Below are positions 24,168 to 32,504 of a stretch of DNA of 33,945 bases, piece after piece. The stretch is from Candidatus Zixiibacteriota bacterium (GTDB taxonomy: Bacteria > Zixibacteria > MSB-5A5 > GN15 > FEB-12). The number at the start of each line of letters is the position of its first letter. The stretch's first letter is position 1. Location of the stretch: NCBI GenBank assembly GCA_034439475.1, contig JAWXAN010000045.1, positions 1 to 33,945 of the forward strand. Reading direction: 5' to 3'. The notes under the pieces are model-generated. The model made no database searches. It was not told where the DNA came from and was given only the letters and a program-made list of their open reading frames with translations. The position numbers and the translations under genes were made by a program.

Positions 24168-25544
24168 ATGGCTGGCACCGAAACTGAGAGGCTGACGACT
24201 GACCGGGGACCATATGATTTGGTTCGCGCCGCTTCACTTGAGGCAATCGTACACATTCAGCAGGGTCAGCAGATAGAATACGCCATCGATGGCGTTCTCA
24301 GAGGTAAAATTTTTCGCCCGATAGATGTTCGATTTTTTCTCCAGCTGGTCAATGGCACAGTCAAAATGCGCCGGCGGCTTGATCACGAAATAAAATTCTT
24401 TCTCGCTAAACCATCAATTGAGTTATCTATAAAGCTTGCGAATATTCTCAGGCTCGGATTCTACCAATTACTTTTCACCGACCGTGTGCCTCAGGCGGCA
24501 GCGGTGTCCGAATCGGTCAATTTAGCCCGAAAGTTTCTGGATCAATCCCAGGCAAAATTGGTCAATGCCGTAATGCGTGCCAAAGTCAGAAATCCTGAAA
24601 AAGTAAAATTTGTATCAAAAGAAGACGATCCGGTCAAATTTCTGGGCGACTATTACAGCTATCCCGACTATTTTCTCAAGTATTGCCTCCAGGAATTTGG
24701 AGTGGAGCGCACCGAGCGGCTTTTGGTCGAATACAATAGACCGCCTAAGGTTACATATCGGGTGAACCATCTCAAGGCCAAAGAAGAAGAAGTAGGTGCA
24801 ATACTCCGCGAGAATGGGATAGAGTTTTCGACCGGAAGATTTTTGCCCGAGTTTCTTCACATGCATGCCAGCGGTTTGCCTCTCGAAAGTGAACTCATAA
24901 AGACCGGCAAAGTATTTGTACAGGACGAATCGGCGGGTCTTGCAGTTCGCCTCCTCAATCCGAAACCGGGGACCGAGGTTGTCGATTTAACCTCCGCTCC
25001 GGGTGGCAAAGCAACATATGCCGCAGTTCGGATGCGAAACAAGGGACGTGTGACGGCGGTAGATAAATCCCATCAGAGGTTGCAAGTAGTTGTCGAAAAT
25101 GCCAAACGACTCGGAATCAAAATCATTTCACCCGTTGCGGCCGATATGGCCGAATTTGAAGGCGGCCCCTTTGACCGGGTGTTGCTCGATCCGCCATGTT
25201 CGGGCTGGGGAACCGCCGGAAAACATGCCGATCTGCGATGGGCGAAATCGCCGGAAGACATTGAAAACCTTGTCCGCATTCAAACTAAGATGATTGACAG
25301 GGCGGCGCGGCTTGTCAAGCCGGGCGGGGTGATGGTTTATTCTACCTGCACAATTATTCGGGCCGAAAACGATCAAATTGTCGAAGAGTTTCTTTTGCGC
25401 AATCCGGAATTTGAAATTGAGTCAGCAGAACAGTATTTTGACTCATCGGTGGTCAATGTCCGCGGTTTTGTTAAAACCTATCCCGATTTTGAAGATTTTG
25501 ACGGGGCGTTCTGCGCAAGATTGCGCCGCCGCTCGGTTGTGTAA
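24168..25544 (+). CDS. rsmB: 16S rRNA m5C967 methyltransferase RsmB
   Basis: A 458-residue protein with an N-terminal NusB-like RNA-binding domain (about residues 18-145) and a C-terminal Rossmann-fold SAM methyltransferase. The SAM motif is VVDLTSAPGGKATY; motif IV is LDPPCSGWGT (C344); motif VI YSTCT contains C394, the catalytic nucleophile of m5C methyltransferases. It methylates C967 in 16S rRNA in E. coli. In many genomes rsmB stands next to fmt and def; here it follows the radical SAM-like gene by 3 nt and is certainly cotranscribed with it. The APGGKAT replaces the commoner APGGKTT, a mild change. Confidence 0.94.
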   Translation: MAGTETERLTTDRGPYDLVRAASLEAIVHIQQGQQIEYAIDGVLRGKIFRPIDVRFFLQLVNGTVKMRRRLDHEIKFFLAKPSIELSIKLANILRLGFYQLLFTDRVPQAAAVSESVNLARKFLDQSQAKLVNAVMRAKVRNPEKVKFVSKEDDPVKFLGDYYSYPDYFLKYCLQEFGVERTERLLVEYNRPPKVTYRVNHLKAKEEEVGAILRENGIEFSTGRFLPEFLHMHASGLPLESELIKTGKVFVQDESAGLAVRLLNPKPGTEVVDLTSAPGGKATYAAVRMRNKGRVTAVDKSHQRLQVVVENAKRLGIKIISPVAADMAEFEGGPFDRVLLDPPCSGWGTAGKHADLRWAKSPEDIENLVRIQTKMIDRAARLVKPGGVMVYSTCTIIRAENDQIVEEFLLRNPEFEIESAEQYFDSSVVNVRGFVKTYPDFEDFDGAFCARLRRRSVV

Positions 25545-25650
25545 GGACTGTTGAACCGGCGTTGCATAGGAGAGTTGGCGGGGATACAGATTTTTATTCA
25601 GTGAAGATATCGAAACCCGAGAAGGTTTTACCGGTGAATATCGGATGAAC

Positions 25651-25712
25651 TGAGATTACCGCGCCTACCCGCCTTAGAGGGTCGCGTCTGGGAAGCCGCT
25701 CCTCGCAACGAC
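25651..25712 (+). repeat. Dispersed repeat, GATTACCGCG...CGCAACGAC unit, long copy E
   Basis: This 62-bp long-form copy shares with copy A (191-253) the internal block CCCGCC...GAGGGTCG that the short copies B and C lack. It begins TGAGATTACCGCGCC and ends CGCTCCTCGCAACGAC. Confidence 0.85.
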
Positions 25713-25808
25713 AGACCGGGAATGTCCGCATTGATTTTTCGTGCGGGTCGGGCTGGCGCGCACAATGTGACCGTCAGGTCACACTCCTCCTCTTCTCTTT
25801 GATTCTTG

Positions 25809-25836
25809 TACCACACTGCTTGCGGTGTGATCTTTT
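25809..25836 (+). repeat. Palindromic TACCACACT...GTGTGATC element, short-loop copy
   Basis: TACCACACTGCTTGCGGTGT then GATCTTTT. It is preceded by TTTGATTCTTG, as in the copy at 282-308 (TTTGATTCTTA), so these two copies share flanks as well as core. Confidence 0.85.
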
Positions 25837-25905
25837 CTTTCTCTTGGGAGTGGGTATGCTGAGAATATATGATATGGAAGAAATGATGCCAGTCTGCGTG
25901 CCGAA

Positions 25906-26799
25906 TCACCCCGTCAACTTTGCGAGTCTCGCCCTCGCGTCTCGAATCTCTTTTATCTCTATATCAGCTTTGCCCCAATAAGAGAGAAGCAGTTTGAAGT
26001 TTTCAATCGCGTCTTTTTTATTGCCGAGGCCATCATTTGCCACGCCCACATAGTAGAGACCGAAACCGAAATTATTTCCTTCCGTTGATTCTTTCGGTCC
26101 AAAAATTATTGGTTCGAGCAGTTTTTTCCCGTCTGCGTATTGCCCAGTAAGGATTTTGAGGATGCCGAGTCTCAGTTTATTTTCGTCGCCACCCTGATTT
26201 CCTCGGTTCTCATCCAACTTTTGTAAAGCGTTGATAATAAGTGTCGTATCAGATTGCACGTATCCATTGTAGAGTTCCTGAAGATTATCTCCAATGGGCC
26301 AGATTTGCGACGGAACACGGGATTTGAACTCTGAGACAGCCTTTTCCATGAGAGGTCGGGCGACCTGAGGCAGGAGTGTCGAATTGAAGTGACCTGCCCA
26401 AATACCGAGTCCCTGTTGTCTGGCTCTGGTTTCGGCTATCAAATACTGGTCGGTTCGTGAGCATGGATATTTCAGGTAGACCAGCGCGTATCCGTCAGCA
26501 ACCATCCGCTCACAAACATCGGTTCCGTTTGGCAGGTGCAGGAAGGCGAGAGTCCGGCCGTATTTGTCAGTCCGGTTTTTGTCGTACCAGAGCGTTATAT
26601 CCTTGCCGTCGATTAGCCTCGTTAAATGTGCAGTAGAGTTCGGATCATTCTCCGGCGCGTCGATTCCAAGCAGACGAACCTTTTCTCCGGTTGTGGTGGT
26701 GAAAGTGTCACCGTCGGCGATGGATTTCACCTGAACGGTATCTTGGGATGAAACCGATACGCTCAGGGCTATACATAAGAGAATCGTTAAAGACTTCAT
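25906..26799 (-). CDS. Secreted thermonuclease-like (SNase) protein with helical-repeat tail
   Basis: A 297-residue protein with a signal peptide (residues 1-18) and an SNase domain (about 20-135). The catalytic set matches staphylococcal nuclease: R42 and E50 in VRLLGIDAPE and R82 in DKYGRTLAF, with acidic calcium-site residues around DGDTF. GLGIWAG closes the domain. The remaining ~150 residues look helical, with a TPR-like end (GLYYVGVANDGLGNKKDAIENFKLLLSYW). It probably degrades nucleic acid in the periplasm or outside the cell; the tail may bind a partner. It starts 3 nt after the membrane-protein gene and is the last gene of the phosphatase operon. Confidence 0.88.
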   Translation of the reverse strand: MKSLTILLCIALSVSVSSQDTVQVKSIADGDTFTTTTGEKVRLLGIDAPENDPNSTAHLTRLIDGKDITLWYDKNRTDKYGRTLAFLHLPNGTDVCERMVADGYALVYLKYPCSRTDQYLIAETRARQQGLGIWAGHFNSTLLPQVARPLMEKAVSEFKSRVPSQIWPIGDNLQELYNGYVQSDTTLIINALQKLDENRGNQGGDENKLRLGILKILTGQYADGKKLLEPIIFGPKESTEGNNFGFGLYYVGVANDGLGNKKDAIENFKLLLSYWGKADIEIKEIRDARARLAKLTG

Positions 26800-26802
26800 C
26801 TT

Positions 26803-27399
26803 CTAATTATCCTTGGACTTCATCTCGGCGGTGTTCCTGATATTGTCCTCATATGGTTCATCTCTTATTTTCTTGTGAATGGCGAGCACGGCGTAGCTCA
26901 TAGTAAGAGTCAGGATAAACAAAATGAACCCAACGACACAGGTGACGAGTCCGTACCAATTGAGCAGAAAACTCAGCAGGCCGGAACTGGAGCTGTATTT
27001 GACGTCTATGGTTACCATCTCCTCGTCCCACTCATAAATACCGCCGCCGCTGCCGTATACCTCACGCTCACTGTAATAGGCGGAGATATCCCCCCGATCG
27101 CAGAGAACCTTGAATGCTTTGTCCCCGGTGAAAAACAAAAGCACAACCCCCACCATGATGGTGATCGCGCTACCATTCGAGCATAGAAAGTCGAACTTCG
27201 ACGCAATCAGATGCGGCATCAGTAATTCATTCCACATAAATAGTGGAGGAAGGACTATCAGAAGTCCGCAGATGGACAACCAAAGAAGTGGGGAGTCGTG
27301 TGGAATATGTCCGATGCTCAAGACCAGTAGTAAGACAACAAGGGTAAGCAGGCCGATCCCCGCTATAAGGCTACTGACAAAGTTGATTATTCGCAGCAT
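26803..27399 (-). CDS. Small integral membrane protein, unknown
   Basis: A 198-residue protein with four predicted membrane segments at about residues 5-30, 38-58, 78-95 and 143-170, and a loop of about 45 residues between the third and fourth (DRGDISAYYSEREVYGSGGG...). The last ~25 residues are charged and cytoplasmic or periplasmic. I recognise no family. I take ATG 27399 rather than the in-frame ATG at 27417 because a perfect AAGGAGGG (27405-27412, minus) lies 5-6 nt before it, within the preceding frame. It is coupled to the SNase gene (3-nt gap). Confidence 0.7.
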   Translation of the reverse strand: MLRIINFVSSLIAGIGLLTLVVLLLVLSIGHIPHDSPLLWLSICGLLIVLPPLFMWNELLMPHLIASKFDFLCSNGSAITIMVGVVLLFFTGDKAFKVLCDRGDISAYYSEREVYGSGGGIYEWDEEMVTIDVKYSSSSGLLSFLLNWYGLVTCVVGFILFILTLTMSYAVLAIHKKIRDEPYEDNIRNTAEMKSKDN

Positions 27400-27400
27400 T

Positions 27401-27581
27401 TTAGCCCTCCTTATCAATTCCGAGTAATGTTTCGAGTGCCCTGCGTTTTTCAGGGCTTAGTTTATTGAAGTGTTCGAGTATCTTCTTCTGGTCTGGTGAG
27501 AGAGGCACTTCGCCGGTGGCGACCTTCGCCGAGGTTCTTAACGACCGTAAAATGCGCGAAGCGTTTGCCTATCTCGATCAT
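27401..27581 (-). pseudogene. Probable remnant of a Ser/Thr protein kinase gene with internal deletion
   Basis: Directly after the phosphatase stop (TAG then ATG) a frame opens with MIEIGKRFAHFTVVKNLGEG. This is how bacterial Hanks-type kinases begin: I-G-K-x-I-x-H-Y-x-I-x-x-x-L-G-E-G-G. After LGEG the kinase similarity stops, and this frame ends at 27462 after 39 codons. In another frame an open stretch ends LSPDQKKILEHFNKLSPEKR, plus 15 residues, at a TAA (27403-27401), one base before the next gene. Its composition looks truly coding and could be the old C-terminus; a GTG at 27508 could start a 35-aa peptide. The reading that fits best is a large internal deletion joining the two ends out of frame. 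Confidence 0.5.
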
Positions 27582-29240
27582 CTATTTTCCCCTTTTTATT
27601 ACGAGCATCGTAATATCATCCGAGCGAGGCGAATCACCAACAAAAGATTCTATCTCTTTCATGAGTCTTCCGGATATCTGTTCTGATTCAAAGTGGCGAA
27701 GATTATCAAGGTGCTGTTCCATGCGTTCCTCACCAAATTGCAGTTCGCCATGCTGGGCTTCGGTCACGCCGTCGCTGTAAATAAACAGAAGATCATCCTC
27801 CAAGAGGGTAATATTCTGCTCTGTCCAGGCGCTGAAATCAAAGGCGCCAATCATTGTGCCCGAGGGCTCCAGATATTCCCGCGCGCCGTTTTTCCTGATT
27901 ATCAATGGAGAATTATGCCCGGCATTGATAAAATCAATTTGATTTGTGGCCGGGTTTATCAAGCCAATGAATAGTGTCGCAAAATCCGACGGGTCGCTAT
28001 AGGCATAGAGCTGTAAAGAGACCTGACTGACCGCGCGTACGAGATCAAATTTCGGGTCCTGGTAGAGGATACGGAACGAGGCCAGAATATTTGACATCAG
28101 CAGGGCGGCTCCCATTCCTTTCCCTGAGACGTCGCCGACCAGAAAAAGCAGTCGGCCGTCCGGCAGAGAGGCCATATCATAGAGGTCCCCGCCGACAGTT
28201 AGACATGGCTCCTGAAAGGCGTGTACCTGATAGCCCACTATCAGCGGACTTTCTTTCACCAGTAATTTTTGCTGAATCGATGCCGCGCGTTTTAGTTCGG
28301 CATCGAGCACCTGTTTTTCCTGGCGTTCCTGGAGCAGACTATAATTCAGCAAACGCGAGGCGATAATATTGCCGAAAGTCGCAAGCAGGCGAAGATAATC
28401 GTTGCTGTAGCGGTGCATGGGATTTGTAGTATCGACATAGAGAATACCCAGCACTTTACCCTCGTCGAAAAGGGGAACGGCCATCGCGGATTTGAGCTCG
28501 AGTTGGACAATCGATTTTTGTTCGGCAAAGCGGTTGTCTTCGGTCGGATCTCCCATGAGTACCGCGCTTTTATTTGTTAGAATCTCATTGATAATAGTCC
28601 GCGAAAGCGTAAATGTTCCCGGGTCCTTGCCGCTTGGCAAAAGTGAAGCGGCGACATAAATGTTTGTGCCATCTTCCTGAGTGAACAGAACGGCAAGCCG
28701 TTCGGCGGGGATTACTTTGGCTACCAGTGCAAGCGAGCGCTGGAGCATGACTTCTTTCGGTTCAGGAAGAACCAGCATACGGGCCATCTCGGAGAGAGTC
28801 GGAAACAACTCCGGCAAATCAGTGACTTTTGTCGGCAACGGTTTAAGAACTTCGTTTAGCGAAAGTACAACCGATTTATCCAAATCAGTGTTGGAAAGCT
28901 TGGGCGTTGTCGATGACCCCATGCGTGTAGAGTCCTCACCGGACGACAGGCGAAACTCTGTCTGTCCAAACGAGAGGGTGTCACCAGCTTTTAACATGAC
29001 CCGGCTTGAAATCCGAGTACCGTTGACAGCTGTGCCATTGTGACTTTCCAAGTCCAGTACAGAACATCCACCGCCATTGCCTGATATATCCAGCTCGGCA
29101 TGGTTGCGGGACACAGTCTTATCGGGAATACAAATATCGGCTTCGGGTTTTCGTCCCACAAGCAACTTGCCCGGTTTCAGATCCCAGGCATAGTAGCGAC
29201 TGCCATCGGTTCCGATGAGCTTAAGCGGAGAGTCAGACAT
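27582..29240 (-). CDS. FHA-GAF-PP2C (SpoIIE/RsbU-type) serine phosphatase
   Basis: A 552-residue soluble signalling protein. Residues ~25-98 form an FHA phosphothreonine-binding domain with GR (29-30), SRNH (44-47) and NGT (68-70). Residues ~160-310 look like a GAF sensor domain (AMAVPLFDEGKVLGILYVD), followed by a short coiled coil (QERQEKQVLDAELKRAASIQ) and a PP2C/SpoIIE phosphatase with VGGDLYD, GDVSGKGMGAALLMS, AGHNSPL, YSDGVTEA and SDDITMLV. The metal-binding aspartates are all present. Such enzymes dephosphorylate anti-anti-sigma factors or reverse Ser/Thr kinases; the FHA domain normally reads kinase-made phosphothreonine. No STAS or anti-sigma gene lies nearby, and the adjoining kinase-like frame appears broken. 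Confidence 0.94.
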   Translation of the reverse strand: MSDSPLKLIGTDGSRYYAWDLKPGKLLVGRKPEADICIPDKTVSRNHAELDISGNGGGCSVLDLESHNGTAVNGTRISSRVMLKAGDTLSFGQTEFRLSSGEDSTRMGSSTTPKLSNTDLDKSVVLSLNEVLKPLPTKVTDLPELFPTLSEMARMLVLPEPKEVMLQRSLALVAKVIPAERLAVLFTQEDGTNIYVAASLLPSGKDPGTFTLSRTIINEILTNKSAVLMGDPTEDNRFAEQKSIVQLELKSAMAVPLFDEGKVLGILYVDTTNPMHRYSNDYLRLLATFGNIIASRLLNYSLLQERQEKQVLDAELKRAASIQQKLLVKESPLIVGYQVHAFQEPCLTVGGDLYDMASLPDGRLLFLVGDVSGKGMGAALLMSNILASFRILYQDPKFDLVRAVSQVSLQLYAYSDPSDFATLFIGLINPATNQIDFINAGHNSPLIIRKNGAREYLEPSGTMIGAFDFSAWTEQNITLLEDDLLFIYSDGVTEAQHGELQFGEERMEQHLDNLRHFESEQISGRLMKEIESFVGDSPRSDDITMLVIKRGK

Positions 29241-29422
29241 CTTATCGCCTATTTAGAATGAGTTCGGGTATTGCGCTGTTCATAGGCTTAGAATATGCAG
29301 ATGAGACATGAAATTATCAAGGGAATTGCGAGACAATCGGTTGGATTGATACCCAAACCTGTGCGATTAATCACGGCATATCCTTTTGTTGACACAACAC
29401 CAAAAGCCCTTCACTTTAGGGA

Positions 29423-30808
29423 ATGGTCTATTTTTGGGTAATCCTTGTCTATTTGATACTGCTGGTCTTTGTGGGGAGTTATCGAAGTAAAAAGATCAAA
29501 ACTCAGGAAGATTTCATGCTGGCCGGTCGAAAACTATCCGCGCCCGTGCTTGTGGGAACACTGCTCGCGACATGGATCGGTTCAGGATCCATAATCGCGG
29601 CCGCCGGGCTCGCCTATGAAAATGGATTCCCAGCACTGTGGTTCGATGCCGGAGTTTGGCTGGCTCTTATTGTACTCTATTTGGTGGCGGGCCGGGCTAG
29701 GAGGTTCGGGCAGTTTACTGTGCCGGATATTCTTGAGGTCCGCTACAATAAGTACGCCCGCCTTCTTGGCGCAGTCGTAATTATCGTAGCCTACACGGCT
29801 ATTGTGTCATACCAGTTCCGCGCCGGTGGCATGGTGTTGAATCTGGTTACCGGCATTTCAGAGAGCAACGGCATTCTCATCACTGCAATTTTTGTCATTG
29901 GCTACACCGCTTTGGCGGGGATGGTCTCAGTTGTCTATACCGATGTTGTCAACGGCATTATGATGACAGTTGGTCTGGTGCTCGCGCTTCCTTTTCTAAT
30001 TTCTCGCGCAGGCGGGTGGGAGACAATCGTCCAATCACTGCCTGAGACCAATTTTCAGATTCTTGGCACGCTCTCGATAACCGATGCCCTGGCCTTCGCC
30101 CTGCCCACGATGCTCCTTCTATTGGGCGAATCATGCATGTACCAGCGGTTCTTCTCTGCCAAAGATGAGAAGACAGCAAAACGCTCGGTGATCGGTTGGA
30201 TAATCGGCACGATCTTCATCGAAACAATAATAGTAATTCTTGCGGTTGTGGGCAGTTCGCTCTATCCAGATATCAAACCGGACATGGTAATTCTCCACTC
30301 GGTCAAAGAAGGTTTGCCTTTGATTGTGGGCTGTATCGCTCTGGCAGCGATCGTGGCAGTCATTGTTTCCACTGCCGATTCTTTCCTGCTTGCGCCGTCG
30401 ACAAACTTCATGCGGGATATTTACCAGCGCTTTATTGATCCCGAAGTTTCTCAGAAAAATATGGTGCTCTACTCCCGAATCACCGTCGTGATTTTGGGCA
30501 TAATCGCTTTTGCCCAAGTCAGATTTTTCGGGTCAGTGCTTGAAATGGCGCTCTATGCCTATACAATGTACGGTGTCGGAATAACCCCGGCAGTTTTGGC
30601 GGCATTCTTTTGGAAGCGAGCAACTGCGGCTGGCGGTGTTTCTTCGATAGCCGCCGGAATGATTGTCACTGTTCTATGGGAAACCTTGGGACAGGCGAGC
30701 GAAACCCCTACAATCTATCCCGCCCTTGCGGCCTCGCTTCTGTGTCTTGTTGTTGTGAGTCTGGCAGGCAAAGCGCCGGACAAAACCAAATGGCAGCCGT
30801 TCTTCTAA
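29423..30808 (+). CDS. Sodium:solute symporter (SSS/SLC5 family)
   Basis: A 461-residue membrane protein with about 13 hydrophobic segments of the LeuT-like fold. Typical SSS elements are QEDFMLAGRKLSAPVLVGTLLATWIGSGSI at the first pair of segments, GYTALAGMVSVVYTDVVNGIMM in the middle, and AAIVAVIVSTADSFLLAPSTNFMRDIYQR, whose STADS carries serine/threonine residues of the Na2 site. It imports an organic solute with Na+; the substrate (amino acid, sugar, carboxylate or nucleoside) cannot be told. AGGG lies just before ATG. It is a single gene convergent with the cupin gene across 49 nt. Confidence 0.92.
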   Translation: MVYFWVILVYLILLVFVGSYRSKKIKTQEDFMLAGRKLSAPVLVGTLLATWIGSGSIIAAAGLAYENGFPALWFDAGVWLALIVLYLVAGRARRFGQFTVPDILEVRYNKYARLLGAVVIIVAYTAIVSYQFRAGGMVLNLVTGISESNGILITAIFVIGYTALAGMVSVVYTDVVNGIMMTVGLVLALPFLISRAGGWETIVQSLPETNFQILGTLSITDALAFALPTMLLLLGESCMYQRFFSAKDEKTAKRSVIGWIIGTIFIETIIVILAVVGSSLYPDIKPDMVILHSVKEGLPLIVGCIALAAIVAVIVSTADSFLLAPSTNFMRDIYQRFIDPEVSQKNMVLYSRITVVILGIIAFAQVRFFGSVLEMALYAYTMYGVGITPAVLAAFFWKRATAAGGVSSIAAGMIVTVLWETLGQASETPTIYPALAASLLCLVVVSLAGKAPDKTKWQPFF

Positions 30809-30857
30809 CGAACTGTTCTTCTTATTCTAAATCAGTTGCAGAGAAAATAGAAATAGT

Positions 30858-31232
30858 TCAGACCGGGACATGCGGTCCGGTTGCTTTACCGTAGATAACA
30901 ACGAGCTTTAGCGTATCAGTGCCGGCATTGATAATGCCATGCGGTTCATTTGGCCCGGTCAGCATTGCTTCGCCGGCGCTAATTAGTTTGTTGCCGCCGG
31001 GCAATTGGACCTCGGCTGTGCCTTCAATGACATAATAAATCTCTTCAAGATTTTCCGCGCCTTCGTGGCTGTGCTCTCCTTCGGAGCCTCCGGGAGGGAT
31101 TGTCCAGATTTGAAATCGAATCGGAAGATTGCTTTTGCCGACAAAAAAATCTTTGTATGAAATTTCGCCGATACCTCCATAGAGGTCCTCGTATGCGGCC
31201 TGGTCGATCTGTTCCTTATCGAAAAATGGCAT
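30858..31232 (-). CDS. Small cupin-domain protein
   Basis: A 124-residue single-domain cupin. Motif 1 is GEHSHEGAENLEEIYYVIEG (two His and a Glu as metal ligands) and motif 2 is AGEAMLTGPNEPHGIINAG with the third His. The N-terminal 40 residues (AYEDLYGGIGEISYKDFF) are less conserved. Function unknown; such proteins may be isomerases, dioxygenases or sugar/ligand sensors. I take ATG 31232, preceded by AAAGGAGAG about 11 nt upstream; a longer in-frame start at 31274 would overlap queF. It begins one base after the queF stop, so the two are cotranscribed. Confidence 0.85.
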   Translation of the reverse strand: MPFFDKEQIDQAAYEDLYGGIGEISYKDFFVGKSNLPIRFQIWTIPPGGSEGEHSHEGAENLEEIYYVIEGTAEVQLPGGNKLISAGEAMLTGPNEPHGIINAGTDTLKLVVIYGKATGPHVPV

Positions 31233-31233
31233 C

Positions 31234-31641
31234 TCAGCTTTTCTCTCCTTTGGCTGTATTAAACTCACGCACAACTGTTGTTTGTATCCCGCCTCGTGAA
31301 TTAAACACCCCTTGAAGCCGCGCTCGTTCCGGCTTCACAGCAGCGACGATATCATCGAGCATCCGATTGACTACATTTTCGTGGAATATCCCCTTCTCCC
31401 GATAGGCCAACAGGTATTCTTTGAAACTCTTCAGTTCAAGGCAATTGGCTTTCGGTGTGTAAGTCAGCTCCAGTTGAGCAAAATCAGGAAGACCGGTTTT
31501 GGGACAGATGCAGGTGAACTCTGGAATACTCATAGTGATTTCGAAGACTCTATCCAAATAGACATTGTCGAATGTCTCAATTGCCGGCGTTTTCCATGTA
31601 CGGATATCCGATTGGAGACCTTCGTATGATGACTCTTTCAT
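31234..31641 (-). CDS. queF: NADPH-dependent 7-cyano-7-deazaguanine reductase QueF
   Basis: QueF reduces preQ0 to preQ1, the last step before insertion into tRNA as queuosine precursor. This 135-residue form is the short, unimodular type. CPKTG contains the catalytic cysteine C46 and D53 follows in LPDFA; LELKSFKEYL is the substrate-binding ELKS element, and FHENVVNRMLDDIV is the other family signature. I choose ATG 31641, where MKESSYEGLQ matches the family N-terminus, although no Shine-Dalgarno is visible; an extension to 31806 is open but would overlap queC and adds unrelated residues. The gene is divergent from queC, so 31642-31790 must hold both promoters. Confidence 0.92.
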   Translation of the reverse strand: MKESSYEGLQSDIRTWKTPAIETFDNVYLDRVFEITMSIPEFTCICPKTGLPDFAQLELTYTPKANCLELKSFKEYLLAYREKGIFHENVVNRMLDDIVAAVKPERARLQGVFNSRGGIQTTVVREFNTAKGEKS

Positions 31642-31790
31642 GGCGGGCAATGTACATAAGGGAATGTCAATTGGCAACCGGTTCGAGAAGCGGCAAGTTG
31701 GTGCAGTAGTTTCTTTTAAAACTTCCCCCTCCTCATCCTTTTGCCTTTTCTCCTGTATTGGTATATATTCCCACGCAGGTAAGATAATAG

Positions 31791-32501
31791 ATGACAAACA
31801 ATCCACAAAAACGAGGCGTGCTTCTCCTAAGCGGAGGAATTGATTCCGCTACAACAGGAGCGCTTGCCAAACGCGAAGGATATTCCCTCTGCGCATTAAC
31901 CATCGACTATGGCCAGCGTCATCGTTTTGAACTGACCGCCGCCAAGGCCGTGGCATCGAGCCTCGGCATCACAAACCATCTCATTCTCGATTTGGACCTT
32001 CGCGCTATCGGAGGCTCTGCGCTTACTGATACAATAGATGTCCCAAAAAACGCACTCTCGGAACCGACTTCGGGCGAGATACCGATTACTTACGTCCCGG
32101 CGCGGAACACGATTTTTCTCTCTCTCGCGCTTGGATGGGCCGAAGCGCTGTACGCCGACACTATTTTCATTGGAGCAAATGCGATTGATTTTTCGGGCTA
32201 CCCAGATTGCCGGCCTGAATTTCTTGCAGCCTTTGAACGCCTTGCCAATCTTGGGACTCGCAAAGGAATTGAAGAAAATTCCTTTGTCATAAAGGCTCCG
32301 CTCGTCAACATGTCGAAAGCGGACATAATCCGCGAAGGCATTCGACTGAAAGTTGATTATCGTCTTACCTCCTCCTGTTATGACCCGGACACGTCGGGAC
32401 ATGCCTGCGGTGAGTGCGATTCCTGTATTTTACGTCGCCGGGGATTTATAGACGCGGGCGTAGATGACCCGACACAATATATCTCCAAGGTTCGGGCATA
32501 A
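31791..32501 (+). CDS. queC: 7-cyano-7-deazaguanine synthase QueC
   Basis: QueC converts 7-carboxy-7-deazaguanine to preQ0 with ATP and ammonia. The 236-residue protein has the PP-loop SGGIDS (14-19), the substrate segment [33 protein letters not shown], and the C-terminal zinc site with C196, C206, C209 and C212 (CGECDSC). AGG about 10 nt before ATG. It is followed by queE after 3 nt, the start of a compact queC-queE-queD operon. Confidence 0.97.
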   Translation: MTNNPQKRGVLLLSGGIDSATTGALAKREGYSLCALTIDYGQRHRFELTAAKAVASSLGITNHLILDLDLRAIGGSALTDTIDVPKNALSEPTSGEIPITYVPARNTIFLSLALGWAEALYADTIFIGANAIDFSGYPDCRPEFLAAFERLANLGTRKGIEENSFVIKAPLVNMSKADIIREGIRLKVDYRLTSSCYDPDTSGHACGECDSCILRRRGFIDAGVDDPTQYISKVRA

Positions 32502-32504
32502 GCG

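Larger units (their letters stand above)
25545..25905. repeat. Repeat cluster between rsmB and the thermonuclease gene
   Basis: There is no gene here. About 100 nt of unique sequence follow rsmB without a terminator. Then come the long-form GATTACCGCG...CGCAACGAC unit (25651-25712), a CGTGCGGGTCGGGCTGGCGCGCAC block (about 25740-25763), TGACCGTCAGGTCACAC (25768-25784) and the TACCACACT element (25809-25836). Compared with 17840-18085 the same modules appear in a different order. Confidence 0.75.

Noticed and set aside
29389-29417. TTGACA close upstream of the symporter gene as a promoter
   Set aside because: No -10 box at 16-18 nt; the right spacing would put the start site on the start codon.
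31642-31790. Possible preQ1 riboswitch in front of queC or queF
   Set aside because: I found neither the preQ1-I core with its A-rich tail nor a plausible pseudoknot on either strand.
31642-31806. 55-codon N-terminal extension of QueF
   Set aside because: It would overlap queC and is unlike the family; ATG 31641 matches short QueF proteins.
31896-32402. 168-codon minus-strand frame inside queC
   Set aside because: Antisense shadow of queC.
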